From Parietichytrium sp. I65-24A (Eukaryota; Sar; Bigyra; Thraustochytrida; Thraustochytriidae), in NCBI GenBank assembly GCA_012862575.1, contig BLSF01000004.1, positions 372,001 through 436,000 of the forward strand: DNA of 64,000 bases. The letters are read 5' to 3'. The translations under genes were made by a program, and so were the position numbers. Positions 42,301 to 50,369 of the stretch are shown one piece after another. Numbering within the stretch: position 1 is the first letter of the stretch; each line of letters opens with the position of its first letter. The notes under the pieces were generated by a model, which did no database searches, was not told the origin of the DNA, and saw only the letters and a list, made by a program, of their open reading frames with translations.

Positions 42301-45300
42301 ACATAATTTGACCCGGAACAAAGCTGAAAGCAAGCGCGGGCCGAGACAGGCACAGGGGACTGCAAAGAGTGTGAGCATTCTCCTAAATCGACAGATGCTC
42401 CTGTTCTAGAGTTTGTGCATTTCACGGTCCGGCGCTGCACGCCTACAAAGAGATTGTCCTGCTCGCAGCTGCCTTCGCAGTTCCCCCAGGCGCTTTTAGA
42501 GAAACTCAACGGGGACCTAACAGCAAAGCTTTCTGAAGGAAAACTGAACGGCAGAGGTAAGACGAGATCACCGTCGAAGTAATACAACTGTGCGACAACC
42601 TTGTACATGGCCGGGATGGATATTCCACTTTGCAAAGCTATTGTAGCTTCTCCATTTGTTGTCTCAATAAGAAATAGCCACGAGTCTGCCGTGGCTCTCG
42701 TCGCATCTGACAGCCGAAACCTTGTTTCCCCGTCGGAGGACACCAAGTCCAATCCCACTCGGACCAAGTCCGAGCTCATGCGAGCATCTGCAATCCATTT
42801 AATTGTTTCAGGCTCTCCCACATTCCAAATGGTGGAGTCGTTGGGGCTTGAAAACGTGAAATTGGCATAATTGAACACATTCGTGACCACCACGGACACA
42901 AGGTTGGAGTCTTGTAGTCCATCATCGTCCGTGACAGTGAGTTTAAAGGTGTAGTTGCCTGGGCGGAAGTTATTCACTCTCGTTTGGGCTCTGCTGGAGT
43001 TTTGGAAGCTCACCACAGGCACCACCCCTGATTCGAATCCGGCTACACCATATGATTTGAGATAGTCTACCCAGTCCCCCTCCCCAAATGAGTCTGGCGG
43101 AGAGTAGGCCACAAAGCGCCACTCGTAGGCAACAATTTCGTGGTCATCCCAGGAAGTTGACGCGTCCAATACTGCAGCCGACATCGAGCCGAATGGCAAC
43201 AGTGTGGTGCTCAGACTAGTGTTGGCAATTGGTGCAAAGTAACTTCTTACACGAAGTTCAAATGTTTTGCTTGCCTCTGCTCCATTGGCGTCGTGGCAAA
43301 TAACTTGCACGGAGTACGACGCGTATGTGGTAAAGTTGATCGAGATGCCGTCCAAGTCAGTTGTGTAGCGAAGAGTCTCTGGTCGATCGAGGTCAGCGAT
43401 GCCCCAAGTAAGACCAAGGACTTGCGATCCTTCCGGATCGTAGGTGCCACTTGCGTTCAGATGAACCGTAAGAGATTTCGGCAGCGTTAAATTCTGGTAC
43501 GTGATGTCAATCAGGTCGCCTCTTTGAAGTGCGTCTATCTCGTACACTGTAGAGTCGCCGTCGATTATGTACGTTGCAGAGATTTGAATTACTGGCGGAT
43601 CATTATATACCTCGAACTTTTGAGCAATGGTAGCATTCCTTCCGCACTTGTCTTCTACGTAAACGTTGGCTCTATAAGTCTCTCCCGGCACAAAAGCGTC
43701 CTCGTTTGTCGTGTAAACCCATATCCCAGGCGAGCTCCTCGAAAAGGTAAGCGACCGAGTTGTAGGGATCTGAACCCACGACAAGGATGCTTCACTGATA
43801 GCATCTACATCCTCGTTGAGCCCGAGACTAGCTACTATACTGTAATTTGATGAAATGAATTGCAACGACAGGGTTACTTCGAGGGCTTCCCCATCCTCAT
43901 TTCCGCATCTCTTTACGCTGCAAGACGGCTTATCAAAGTAGTATTGATCGTAGCAAGTCGGCTCAACCAAGGGCTCACAGAGCTGGCTCGTGTAATTAAA
44001 CCCATATCCCACTTTGCAAAGTGATCTGCATCCAGTGTCGGGTATACCGACTCTCGTTGGCCTGGACCCAACGCTTATGCGTCCGGAATACTCTGGAATA
44101 TTGGACCAATCATAGCAAACAACGACGCCCCACTTTTTCCGGACTGATCGCTTGTTGTAATCGTATGTTGGTTCATCGAAAGCAGGACACCAACGAAGAG
44201 ATGTGTTGTATATGTTGAGGTCTTTGTCAGCCACACCCCAAGGTTTAACTTCCAACAGTGTCGGCGGATAGTCGTACTTGACTTTTGTGCTCCCCTTCTT
44301 GAAGGTAAATGGCATTGCGCACTGGACGGCGTGTTTGTAATAACCTCCAAGCGAGGGGTCTATGGAGCAACCGTGTAATGTGGTGGGGCTACTCGTCGGC
44401 ATTGCTGTGGTCGGAGAGTTCGTTGGGGCGATTGTGGGAAACACGGCACCCTCATCGCACTTTACCACCCCCCAGTACTTGCGGTCTGGCGGGGTGTCAG
44501 GGAGGTACAGCTCGGTACCTGCTTGCGGGCACCAGCGAGTAAGTCCGTCATTGGGATCCAAACCGAGCTTCTCGACGCCGTATGGTGATAGCTCCTGAAA
44601 ACTTGGAGCATAATCAAACGACACCGTTTCTTTGCTGGACACCTTGACTGAGAATGGAATTTGGCATTCCATATCCTCCGTAATCCATCCTCCAGCAGCC
44701 CCAGAGATGTAGCAACCTTTCCATCTTGTTGGTCCAACTGTCGGCGATCTCGTCGGATAATTCGTCGGGGCAGTGGTCACCGGAACGGGAGGGACTGTAG
44801 GCTCCATTGTAGGAGCAGTTGTTGGGCTTGCGCTCGTGGGAGATGTGGTCGGGCCATCCGTTCCGGCAGTGGGCGCAGAGGTTTGGGAAGGGTCAAAGCA
44901 ATATGCAATGCCCCAGAGTTTGTTGGTATCGGAATCTCCAAGAGAGTACGTGGAGGTGTACTTTGGCGGACACCAGCGCAATGAGTCGCCGTATTCTGTC
45001 AAACCTAGTGCATCGGCGCCGTATGGTTGTAAATCGCTGATAAAGGGTGGGTACTCAATAAATACTTCTGACCCATCCTCGTCAGCGTAATAGAAGGGCA
45101 ACTGGCAAGAAACCCTTGAAGAAATGTAGCCACCTAGATCCGGGTCAATGATACACTCCATGGTGCTCGTCGGAGCCATTGTTGGGAACTCAGAGTCTTC
45201 TTCATCGCACTCATTTGGGTAGAACGGTTGGAGAGCATTGATGACATCCCTGTCGATATACTGGGAGATCCGGTCCAAATCAGCGGACTCTGCAACAATA

Positions 45301-46235
45301 CATGCTGAGGAATCGTATACACACGTGTCATGGGCCAAGTCGTGCAGATATCCTTCAGGGCACACGTTTTTCATGACTGCGCAAGTTGGACAGGTCTCTT
45401 CCCTCATGTTTTCGTCCGCACAATAACACGACCCGACTTCCCCCGGCAGCGAGTCGCTGTAATCAGCACATTCGGCTGCAGTAGTCCTCACCTGGAATAA
45501 GACCTCCAAGTCTGGATACACTGAGCATCCATCTTCAATAATAAGCGCCAATGTGTACACGCCGATGGCAGAGATATTTTTCATCGAGAGTACAGGCTCA
45601 GACGTTTGCACGGCCTGCATGGTGTCGCAGTTAGGGGGCATGCCGTCCACATCCAACGACGATGCGGTAAAGGAGGTTGAAGCCGACAAACGCCTGCCTC
45701 CTTCAGCAGTGGGATAGCATTGGTTGCCGGTGTTGGTGGGGTCAAAGCAGCAGCCTCGAGCCCAACATTCATCCCTCGGTATGCCTGGGTAACCACATTC
45801 AACCTCATTTAAATCACGATTTGGGCAGCCCATCGAGGGCGACGAGGTGGGCTGAGTGGGCGCAACTGGGCCGGCCGTTGCGCTCGGTGCTACTGTAGTT
45901 GGCGAGGGAGTTGGAGCATCCGTCTCAATGTCGCTCGTCTCTTTAACGCACCAAAACATCTTGATCGGCCGCTCTCCGATGTCCGTCAAGGAGTCCTCCA
46001 CGCTTACAAGCACAGTACCATTCGGAGCATTTTGAACAACCTGAACCTCTGGCAGCACTGTTCCAGACTCAAACGCATCCGGCGTCCCGTCGCAAGTCGC
46101 GTTTGTGTCCTGGGCGGCTCTGCGTTCTGGCAGCACAATTTGAGTCTCCGCTCGAGCCTGTGCGGACATCATGAGCCCTACCGCCCATATCAACGCGAAT
46201 CGGAACCTGCAGCGTCTGCCCCTTCTGCCGCGCAT
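39375..46235 (-). CDS. Giant type I membrane protein: trefoil, triple novel domain, PKD, TSP1-like, TM, cytoplasmic PH
   Basis: 2,286 residues. Signal peptide (1-~29); Pro/Thr-rich linker; P-type trefoil domain (about 135-180, CGYPGIPRDECWARGCCFD). Three copies (about 358-444, 505-592, 627-706) of a ~90-residue module with C-I-D/G...GGY/W...CQ-PF, LRWCP and K-WGV--C, separated by PTTSPT linkers. A Cys-rich segment and an Ig/PKD-like region (about 1008-1118; LDASTSWDDHEIVAYEW, PGNYTFKLTVTDDDG) follow. Four TSP1/ADAMTS-like repeats (about 1245-1520), a CGVCDGNGATC knot, EGF-like Cys (CSGRGACLAVSGECSC) and a second Thr/Pro stalk lead to one membrane span (about 1960-1983, WWPLFLLLLIPFCCLPIATL). 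A cytoplasmic PH domain (about 2035-2145) and a basic tail end the protein. A cell-surface receptor/adhesin tied to phosphoinositides is an inference. Start ATG 46235 fits the signal peptide; single exon. Confidence 0.85.
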   Translation of the reverse strand: MRGRRGRRCRFRFALIWAVGLMMSAQARAETQIVLPERRAAQDTNATCDGTPDAFESGTVLPEVQVVQNAPNGTVLVSVEDSLTDIGERPIKMFWCVKETSDIETDAPTPSPTTVAPSATAGPVAPTQPTSSPSMGCPNRDLNEVECGYPGIPRDECWARGCCFDPTNTGNQCYPTAEGGRRLSASTSFTASSLDVDGMPPNCDTMQAVQTSEPVLSMKNISAIGVYTLALIIEDGCSVYPDLEVLFQVRTTAAECADYSDSLPGEVGSCYCADENMREETCPTCAVMKNVCPEGYLHDLAHDTCVYDSSACIVAESADLDRISQYIDRDVINALQPFYPNECDEEDSEFPTMAPTSTMECIIDPDLGGYISSRVSCQLPFYYADEDGSEVFIEYPPFISDLQPYGADALGLTEYGDSLRWCPPKYTSTYSLGDSDTNKLWGIAYCFDPSQTSAPTAGTDGPTTSPTSASPTTAPTMEPTVPPVPVTTAPTNYPTRSPTVGPTRWKGCYISGAAGGWITEDMECQIPFSVKVSSKETVSFDYAPSFQELSPYGVEKLGLDPNDGLTRWCPQAGTELYLPDTPPDRKYWGVVKCDEGAVFPTIAPTNSPTTAMPTSSPTTLHGCSIDPSLGGYYKHAVQCAMPFTFKKGSTKVKYDYPPTLLEVKPWGVADKDLNIYNTSLRWCPAFDEPTYDYNKRSVRKKWGVVVCYDWSNIPEYSGRISVGSRPTRVGIPDTGCRSLCKVGYGFNYTSQLCEPLVEPTCYDQYYFDKPSCSVKRCGNEDGEALEVTLSLQFISSNYSIVASLGLNEDVDAISEASLSWVQIPTTRSLTFSRSSPGIWVYTTNEDAFVPGETYRANVYVEDKCGRNATIAQKFEVYNDPPVIQISATYIIDGDSTVYEIDALQRGDLIDITYQNLTLPKSLTVHLNASGTYDPEGSQVLGLTWGIADLDRPETLRYTTDLDGISINFTTYASYSVQVICHDANGAEASKTFELRVRSYFAPIANTSLSTTLLPFGSMSAAVLDASTSWDDHEIVAYEWRFVAYSPPDSFGEGDWVDYLKSYGVAGFESGVVPVVSFQNSSRAQTRVNNFRPGNYTFKLTVTDDDGLQDSNLVSVVVTNVFNYANFTFSSPNDSTIWNVGEPETIKWIADARMSSDLVRVGLDLVSSDGETRFRLSDATRATADSWLFLIETTNGEATIALQSGISIPAMYKVVAQLYYFDGDLVLPLPFSFPSESFAVRSPLSFSKSAWGNCEGSCEQDNLFVGVQRRTVKCTNSRTGASVDLGECSHSLQSPVPVSARACFQLCSGSNYVLAVKGWEDCDDDQCGEEQVVSRQADCLDSTLHYQIVNAEYCSELYNLADESGFAMSRRCPSSYACSDSTLVKEIPNQDALSGDCICQDVDKALTSTQLCTDELLGLPVLSSKCTEMEGSSVTEPPCDPPASCDQLAWIVGDWETCASTCSTSGLTTRSVTCYDFLLKKTVNDLYCLAVEEKPDVSKRCNNGLPCSFYTWQVSEWSPCTLGKCDCLGLACGSRNRTVTCVLVNRLSGSREAQSSKSGCIAVREQPVEEEKCGQRPTNCSSYLGTTTWPLLDRFGVQCDLAELDKCGLCSSNPHARLDLRGACCTNGVIDAAGGCCASGQLDACGVCDGNGATCSQVVYRNATVDAGSVDALRDAANSVARYKFLREVADSIGIDVGRLSLRSLAEMGNRRMLESTSSNVVAQLVLQPDLSDPGWFKTPYSGVQMAYREGLCGNGLCEVGERCSDSAVGQDVCCTSDCPLEGESCPLGSNGQVCSGRGACLAVSGECSCDMLRGFQGDACDDCAPGWVAASDGTCVSLETSAAPSSLPTLTPTQPVVSTPAADTNAPTITPVSTPSEDPVAQPQATSSPVAGLTKSPSSHPSNTGTDVETMSPTDANDQIGSDESDAPSKSPTSTLVAERPQDTSEESDWISVWWPLFLLLLIPFCCLPIATLIYVIRTQRNKPSAKRKVFVSGVNDVDAMVKYSPKRKVDPVSDEEDDEGDEPPPLPPRRYKMLSRSPPDVHHEGWLRMRVESSGHGFRKSATRWEPMYFVLFKSTQALNYYMGMSPSSQWNVYTGELGSILFGEENLLAVRSSNKRSYQDSVFEISLRMPGGRSAQTQRFMCTSSTDRQLWVDALSHYVAGSRDDGSVSFEHSRGARPRSTGISKKKRFPFPQLGDLQHGRQRSSSFESPLDRSDTDEESRFGDGNDYGHRYHNEAILGATKSRKKRARSMGRRPRKPKILDQSYPRSFLHSAPAPPPQGFSNW

Positions 46236-47009
46236 TCTGCTGCTTCTCCGCAGCGTATTCTAAACCTTCGCTCACTCGCAGTCAATCTCAACCTATCGCA
46301 AACTCAATCTCAATCTCAACTCCAATGCTGACCAAAATCAATCTCGGCACCGTTGTGCTCTCGAGCCTATCGCCGTTGTATCCCTGCTCTGTGCGCGCTC
46401 TGTCTCCCCATGGAAACCCCTCTCTCCCAAGCCAGGGCGCGAGTACCTGCGCGCACGTAAGAGTACACAGCGTCAAGCTAAAGCGTGCGCGCGAGCCCAA
46501 AAGCTGTTGTCTTTGTTTGAGATGAAATCAAAATGATTATTCTAAACTAAAAAGTATTGCAGTGCATAACGGAGGTAACGGTCCTTTTTTGGGGTTTATG
46601 GAAAACTACCGTAACGTTTGCATGGTTGACTATGTTGACTACGGGACTACGAACATAGCATTTCACAGCCAGAACATTTGACGGAGAGATAGACTGTGCT
46701 CGCTCGTGTCCCTTTGTCGAGCTAGGCAGAGCAGATGAAGAGCTTAGTTACGACGAATCAAAAGGTTGTCGTAGCGATACACCGCCTTCATACCCATCAA
46801 GATGGAGTGGGCACTTGTATTTCTATTTTTTTAGACTTCCTGAGTGATGCTTACAAATGTGCAATGCTCACTTATCTACTGTTAGTTTCATTCTCGGCAA
46901 ATTTTGATAGATAAGAGGGAGAAACGAGAAGAAGGAAGGAAGAAAGGAAGGAAGGAAGTCAGGTGTTGTGGAAAACATAATAATAAACATGTCTTGGCAG
47001 CTGTCTGAA
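46236..47009. other. Upstream region of the giant receptor gene
   Basis: Contains a GATTGA-type repeat (46276..46323, minus sense), GAAG/GGAA repeats at 46925-46960 and no gene. Confidence 0.55.
46276..46323 (-). repeat. GAGATT/GATTGA repeat upstream of the receptor gene
   Basis: On the minus strand, TTGAGATTGAGATTGAG and TTGAGATTGA lie within ~90 bp of the receptor ATG, in the sense of the gene. Confidence 0.65.
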
Positions 47010-48209
47010 TTACCAGTAGTTATCGCGAAGTTTCGGGTTTGGGTGTGGTGTGGTTTCCTCGACAAGAATGTCTTCACAGCCAAGCTCGATGAGCTTTTTC
47101 CAAGCTGCCGCGGCGTCGTCACGGAAAGCTTGGCGGTTTTGATTGTAGAAGAGAACGTGCTTAAAGTACTCAGGGTCCCATCCGAGACACATGTCAGACG
47201 GAAGCATCATCCACCGCCCACCCGCAAAGAACAACTCCCATTGACGCTTGCCGGCGCGAGTGGTCACCTCCTTGTACTTCGAAAGTGAGGTGTAGAGAGA
47301 AATGTACCCGAGCCCAGTCGAGTAATTGTTCCAATGAGACGGGTCAAACAGGTACCAAGCGTTGTCGTACCCGGAGACCTCCGGATGGCATCGTCCGTAC
47401 TGGTGGCCGAGGATGATCAGGCACACGGTTTCCTTGTCGTCAAAACCCATGCGGTCAAACGTCTGGCGAATAGCGTTGATGGTCGGCGCTTCTCGGATAT
47501 GTGGAGGAGCGTCTGGCGGAGCACTCGTGTCGGGTCCTAAATCTGCTGCAGGAAGCCGAGATGTATTGGGGTTGTGTTTGCCATCGCCGAACGGACACCG
47601 GCCGGAACCATACCTGTCGCACGCCTCATCTTCAGTGAAGTCCTTTCGCCCGGTCGCAAACGGAATCCGTGGACCGCCAGTGTACTCAATCGCCACGGTG
47701 CCGGCCAAGACGTACAGGTCAGCATAGCTAATCCACGGAAATTTCTCCCTGATAAGGTCCAGCCTCTCCTTAGCCAGCATCAGCCCATTGTTTTCGGGGT
47801 CCTTCTGCTCCGCCTCGAACCTGAACGTGCAGCCATTGGATCCTCCGTCCCGCGTGTGTTTTGAGTAAGTTCCGCTTTGATGCCAAGCAAATCGTATGAA
47901 GAGCGGCGCCAAGGATCCATCATCGTGGTCCCACTTGCGCATTGCCCCGCACAGCTCTTGTCGAATCTCGGACAAATCCATTCCTTTCCCGGCGCCTTCC
48001 GTTGCTTGAGCAGCCCCTGTCGCCATTTCCCTCTCCACCGCAGTCACTTCACCGCGGACACCTTCGCTCCCGCCCGCGCAGCAAATTGCCCGTCTGAAAA
48101 ACACTTTTCCGCTGCCTCTCTCTCCTTCACCCCGCTGCTTCAAATTGTGCCACCTTCGCAAATTCAACAAGTTCGACAAATTTGACAAATTTGACAAACA
48201 GCGGTGCAT
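47010..48209 (-). CDS. Class I heme peroxidase (ascorbate / cytochrome c peroxidase group)
   Basis: 399 residues from the ATG at 48209, or 338 from an internal ATG at 48026 (MATGAAQATEG). Class I plant/fungal/bacterial peroxidase that reduces H2O2. Distal site APLFIRFAWHQSGTY with catalytic Arg, Trp and His; YADLYVLAGTVAIEYTGGP; proximal heme His in LIILGHQYGRCHPEVSGY; then DPSHWNNYSTGLGY and the end MMLPSDMCLGWDPEYFKHV. Ascorbate versus cytochrome c as electron donor cannot be settled by reading. The 61-residue N-terminal extension begins MHRCLSNLSNLSNLLNLRRW; its LSN repeats come from a 9-bp minisatellite. It is basic and could be a mitochondrial or plastid presequence, or simply 5' UTR. 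Single exon. Confidence 0.88.
   Translation of the reverse strand: MHRCLSNLSNLSNLLNLRRWHNLKQRGEGERGSGKVFFRRAICCAGGSEGVRGEVTAVEREMATGAAQATEGAGKGMDLSEIRQELCGAMRKWDHDDGSLAPLFIRFAWHQSGTYSKHTRDGGSNGCTFRFEAEQKDPENNGLMLAKERLDLIREKFPWISYADLYVLAGTVAIEYTGGPRIPFATGRKDFTEDEACDRYGSGRCPFGDGKHNPNTSRLPAADLGPDTSAPPDAPPHIREAPTINAIRQTFDRMGFDDKETVCLIILGHQYGRCHPEVSGYDNAWYLFDPSHWNNYSTGLGYISLYTSLSKYKEVTTRAGKRQWELFFAGGRWMMLPSDMCLGWDPEYFKHVLFYNQNRQAFRDDAAAAWKKLIELGCEDILVEETTPHPNPKLRDNYW
48160..48195 (-). repeat. 9-bp minisatellite at the peroxidase start
   Basis: Four direct 9-bp units (AAATTTGAC and variants) directly follow the peroxidase ATG at 48209. In frame they would encode Leu-Ser-Asn repeats. Confidence 0.8.
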
Positions 48210-49031
48210 GAACCAACCTGCAAATGGAGACCCTTTTCAACCAACCGTCAGAGCTGACCCTTCTTCTTCTTCTTCTTCTTCTTCTTCTCTAAATTACCGA
48301 CTGCTTCGGTTGCATACGGCGATTCTGCGACTCTCACAGCACTGGCTTTTGTGAGTACCCGTCTACTAGCTAGCTAGCTAGAGTAGATTTACTAGTCGCG
48401 GTATGTCTGGTAGCTAGAAGAGTGTAACTCTCGTGGTACTCGCAAAACTCCCGCAACAAGCGCTGCGAAACGTCGCGAAACTCGGAAAAATGTATGGTCT
48501 CCCCGATTCAACGTGTTGCCCGCAGAAACACAAAGGCTACTTTTTACACTAGATCTACCATTAGAATCCACCGCAATATCGTGCAAATCCGTCACTCTCA
48601 GGAGCCTGAAGTAGAAATTCAATTAAGGTCCCCGACGTCTTCGTGCGCTCGTTAAGATGTATCAGTCTCTACATTATCGGGACAATTTTGAGATGCACGA
48701 CGCAGAAAGCGTTTCGCACATTCTCGCCACTTTCTCCTTCCTACGGCCAGCGCCAGGACATTCCGTAGCATTACCTTTTTGTGCACACCTAGACATCTGC
48801 GATAAGGTTCGCCAGCGTTTACTCTGGCAGTGCTCTTTCGTTGCTGCACGACTCCTGTGAGCACAAATGAATTTTCCTTTTGTGTGGGCAAGCGAGCTTA
48901 CCGAGTACATACGCGGAGCATACGCGGCGCGTATGTATGGCGACCGATCGATTGATTAATTAGTTGATTGATTGATTGGAGAGGGACAAGTGGGACGGTG
49001 GGCGAAGAGCGTGTGTTTGGCTGCGGTGGAG
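48210..49031. other. Divergent intergenic region between the peroxidase and carrier-like genes
   Basis: TTC repeats (48260-48292), CTAG repeats (48364-48384), a palindrome CATACGCG-G-CGCGTATG at 48919..48935 and GATTGA repeats at 48946..48980. No gene is supported. Confidence 0.55.
48946..48980 (+). repeat. GATTGA-type repeat 52 bp before the carrier-like gene
   Basis: GATCGATTGATTAAT followed by GTTGATTGATTGATTGGA in gene sense, ending 51 bp before the ATG at 49032. Confidence 0.7.
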
Positions 49032-50015
49032 ATGGCCGGGATGAAGAGACAGGCTGTGGGTTTTGCAGTGCTGCTAGCAGTGGTGGGCACGGCGTTGGCA
49101 AGGCGAGCGGAGAGCGAGGACGCGGCGAGTGGAGAGAGCGCGGAGAAGGGCGATGGCGGGCTTGGCGTGGGTAAGGCTTTCGCGCTGAGCCTGATTGCGC
49201 CGGTGGTGGGGTTTTGTATAGTGTACCCGTTCGAGTTTGTGTATATGAGCCCAGCGTATGAGCATTACAGCGGAGGGAAAGTCTTTGATCCGTTGGCGTT
49301 CGTGGAAGCGATCCAGCAAGTCGCGCCCAAGTTCCTGACCGCGTCTTCCTTGAACTTTTTGGGGAACAGGCTGTGGTTTTATTGTCCGCAGAGGGTGTTG
49401 GAATTCACCGTGTACGGCGTGGTGCGAGGAGGCGGAGCAGCGAATCTTGTGCGAGTAATTGCGGGAGGATTGCTTGCCGCGGTTCTTGGCACTCTTTATT
49501 CTTACCCGTTCCGCTTGGCGGATGCTCAGCCTGATCTGCGTCGCGCCGGTTTCCTGGACATTGTGAATTTCTTGATTCGGACGGCGATGGATCGAGGGGT
49601 CTCCATCCTTTTCGAAGGTGTTTTATACAGCATCTCGAGCGCTTGCATCTTCCAGTTCCTCAAGTTTCTGATATTTGAGATTATTGCGACAATTGGAAAG
49701 GAAAATGTAGCTGTCAACCTCTTCGTTGCGGCCCCAACAGCGTTTGTTTTTGCAACCGTTCTGGCGCCACCAATCGAACGCCTTTTCATCATCATGGAAG
49801 CGAACCCCATCGACTTGAATGCGGTTTTGTTTGACATGTCTTCTGATAAGAGGCGACTCGACCCCGACTTTAGACTGCTGAAAGACTACTTGTTCCACGT
49901 GTGGAGGCAGTTTAGCGATGTAGGAGTGCTAAACACCTTGGGTGGCTTTAGAATAAAGACAGAGGTATTCGCGTCGATGATTGCGCTGTTTGTCCACCAC
50001 ACGACATTGAAATAA
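49032..50015 (+). CDS. Divergent mitochondrial-carrier-like membrane protein with N-terminal signal-like segment
   Basis: 327 residues. Residues 1-23 (MAGMKRQAVGFAVLLAVVGT, then ALA) look like a signal peptide or anchor. Three weakly similar ~100-residue units follow. The middle one, IAGGLLAAVLGTLYSYPFRL... with GFLDIVNFLI, MDRGVSILFEGVLYSISSA and FLKFLIFEII, follows the mitochondrial carrier pattern (GG-A---GTL--YP--------, ---G---LF-G-----). The classic P-x-D/E-x-x-K/R signature is degraded (PFEFVY, PFRLAD, PPIERL). The Family assignment is moderate and no substrate can be given. The secretory-type N-terminus is odd for a mitochondrial carrier and suggests another membrane, such as ER or plastid. 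The frame opens at TTG 48972; the ATG at 49032 is in a good context. Confidence 0.5.
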   Translation: MAGMKRQAVGFAVLLAVVGTALARRAESEDAASGESAEKGDGGLGVGKAFALSLIAPVVGFCIVYPFEFVYMSPAYEHYSGGKVFDPLAFVEAIQQVAPKFLTASSLNFLGNRLWFYCPQRVLEFTVYGVVRGGGAANLVRVIAGGLLAAVLGTLYSYPFRLADAQPDLRRAGFLDIVNFLIRTAMDRGVSILFEGVLYSISSACIFQFLKFLIFEIIATIGKENVAVNLFVAAPTAFVFATVLAPPIERLFIIMEANPIDLNAVLFDMSSDKRRLDPDFRLLKDYLFHVWRQFSDVGVLNTLGGFRIKTEVFASMIALFVHHTTLK

Positions 50016-50369
50016 CATAAGCACATGAAAATTATAATTCCTTCGTTGTCACACTTGACTATCAGCCAAGCGAGAATGCTTCGCGGCGGGAGATGTTGCA
50101 TGAAATTAACTGGGAGTGAAAATGCCTTGGTTGAGTTATCTCTCGATCAAGAGATTATTAATTGATGTCTTTGGTGGGTTGTGTGTGAAAAGTGCCAGAG
50201 TATGTGAGCCGTCATAGCAGTTGGCCCATTATAAAAGTGAAGGGTGAAAGGTGAAAAAATGCCAGAGTAAGAAGGAAGTGGCAGAGAATAGAGGCCAGCA
50301 GAAAGCCGGCGCTCTACTCTGTCCAACCTGTGGATTCGCGATTACGAATCCAAAAAGCGTAGAGTTTTT
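50016..50369. other. Tail-to-tail spacer
   Basis: 354 bp between the carrier-like and zinc-finger stops. It contains AAAGTGAAGGGTGAAAGGTGAAAAA-like repeats near 50235-50260. No gene. Confidence 0.55.
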
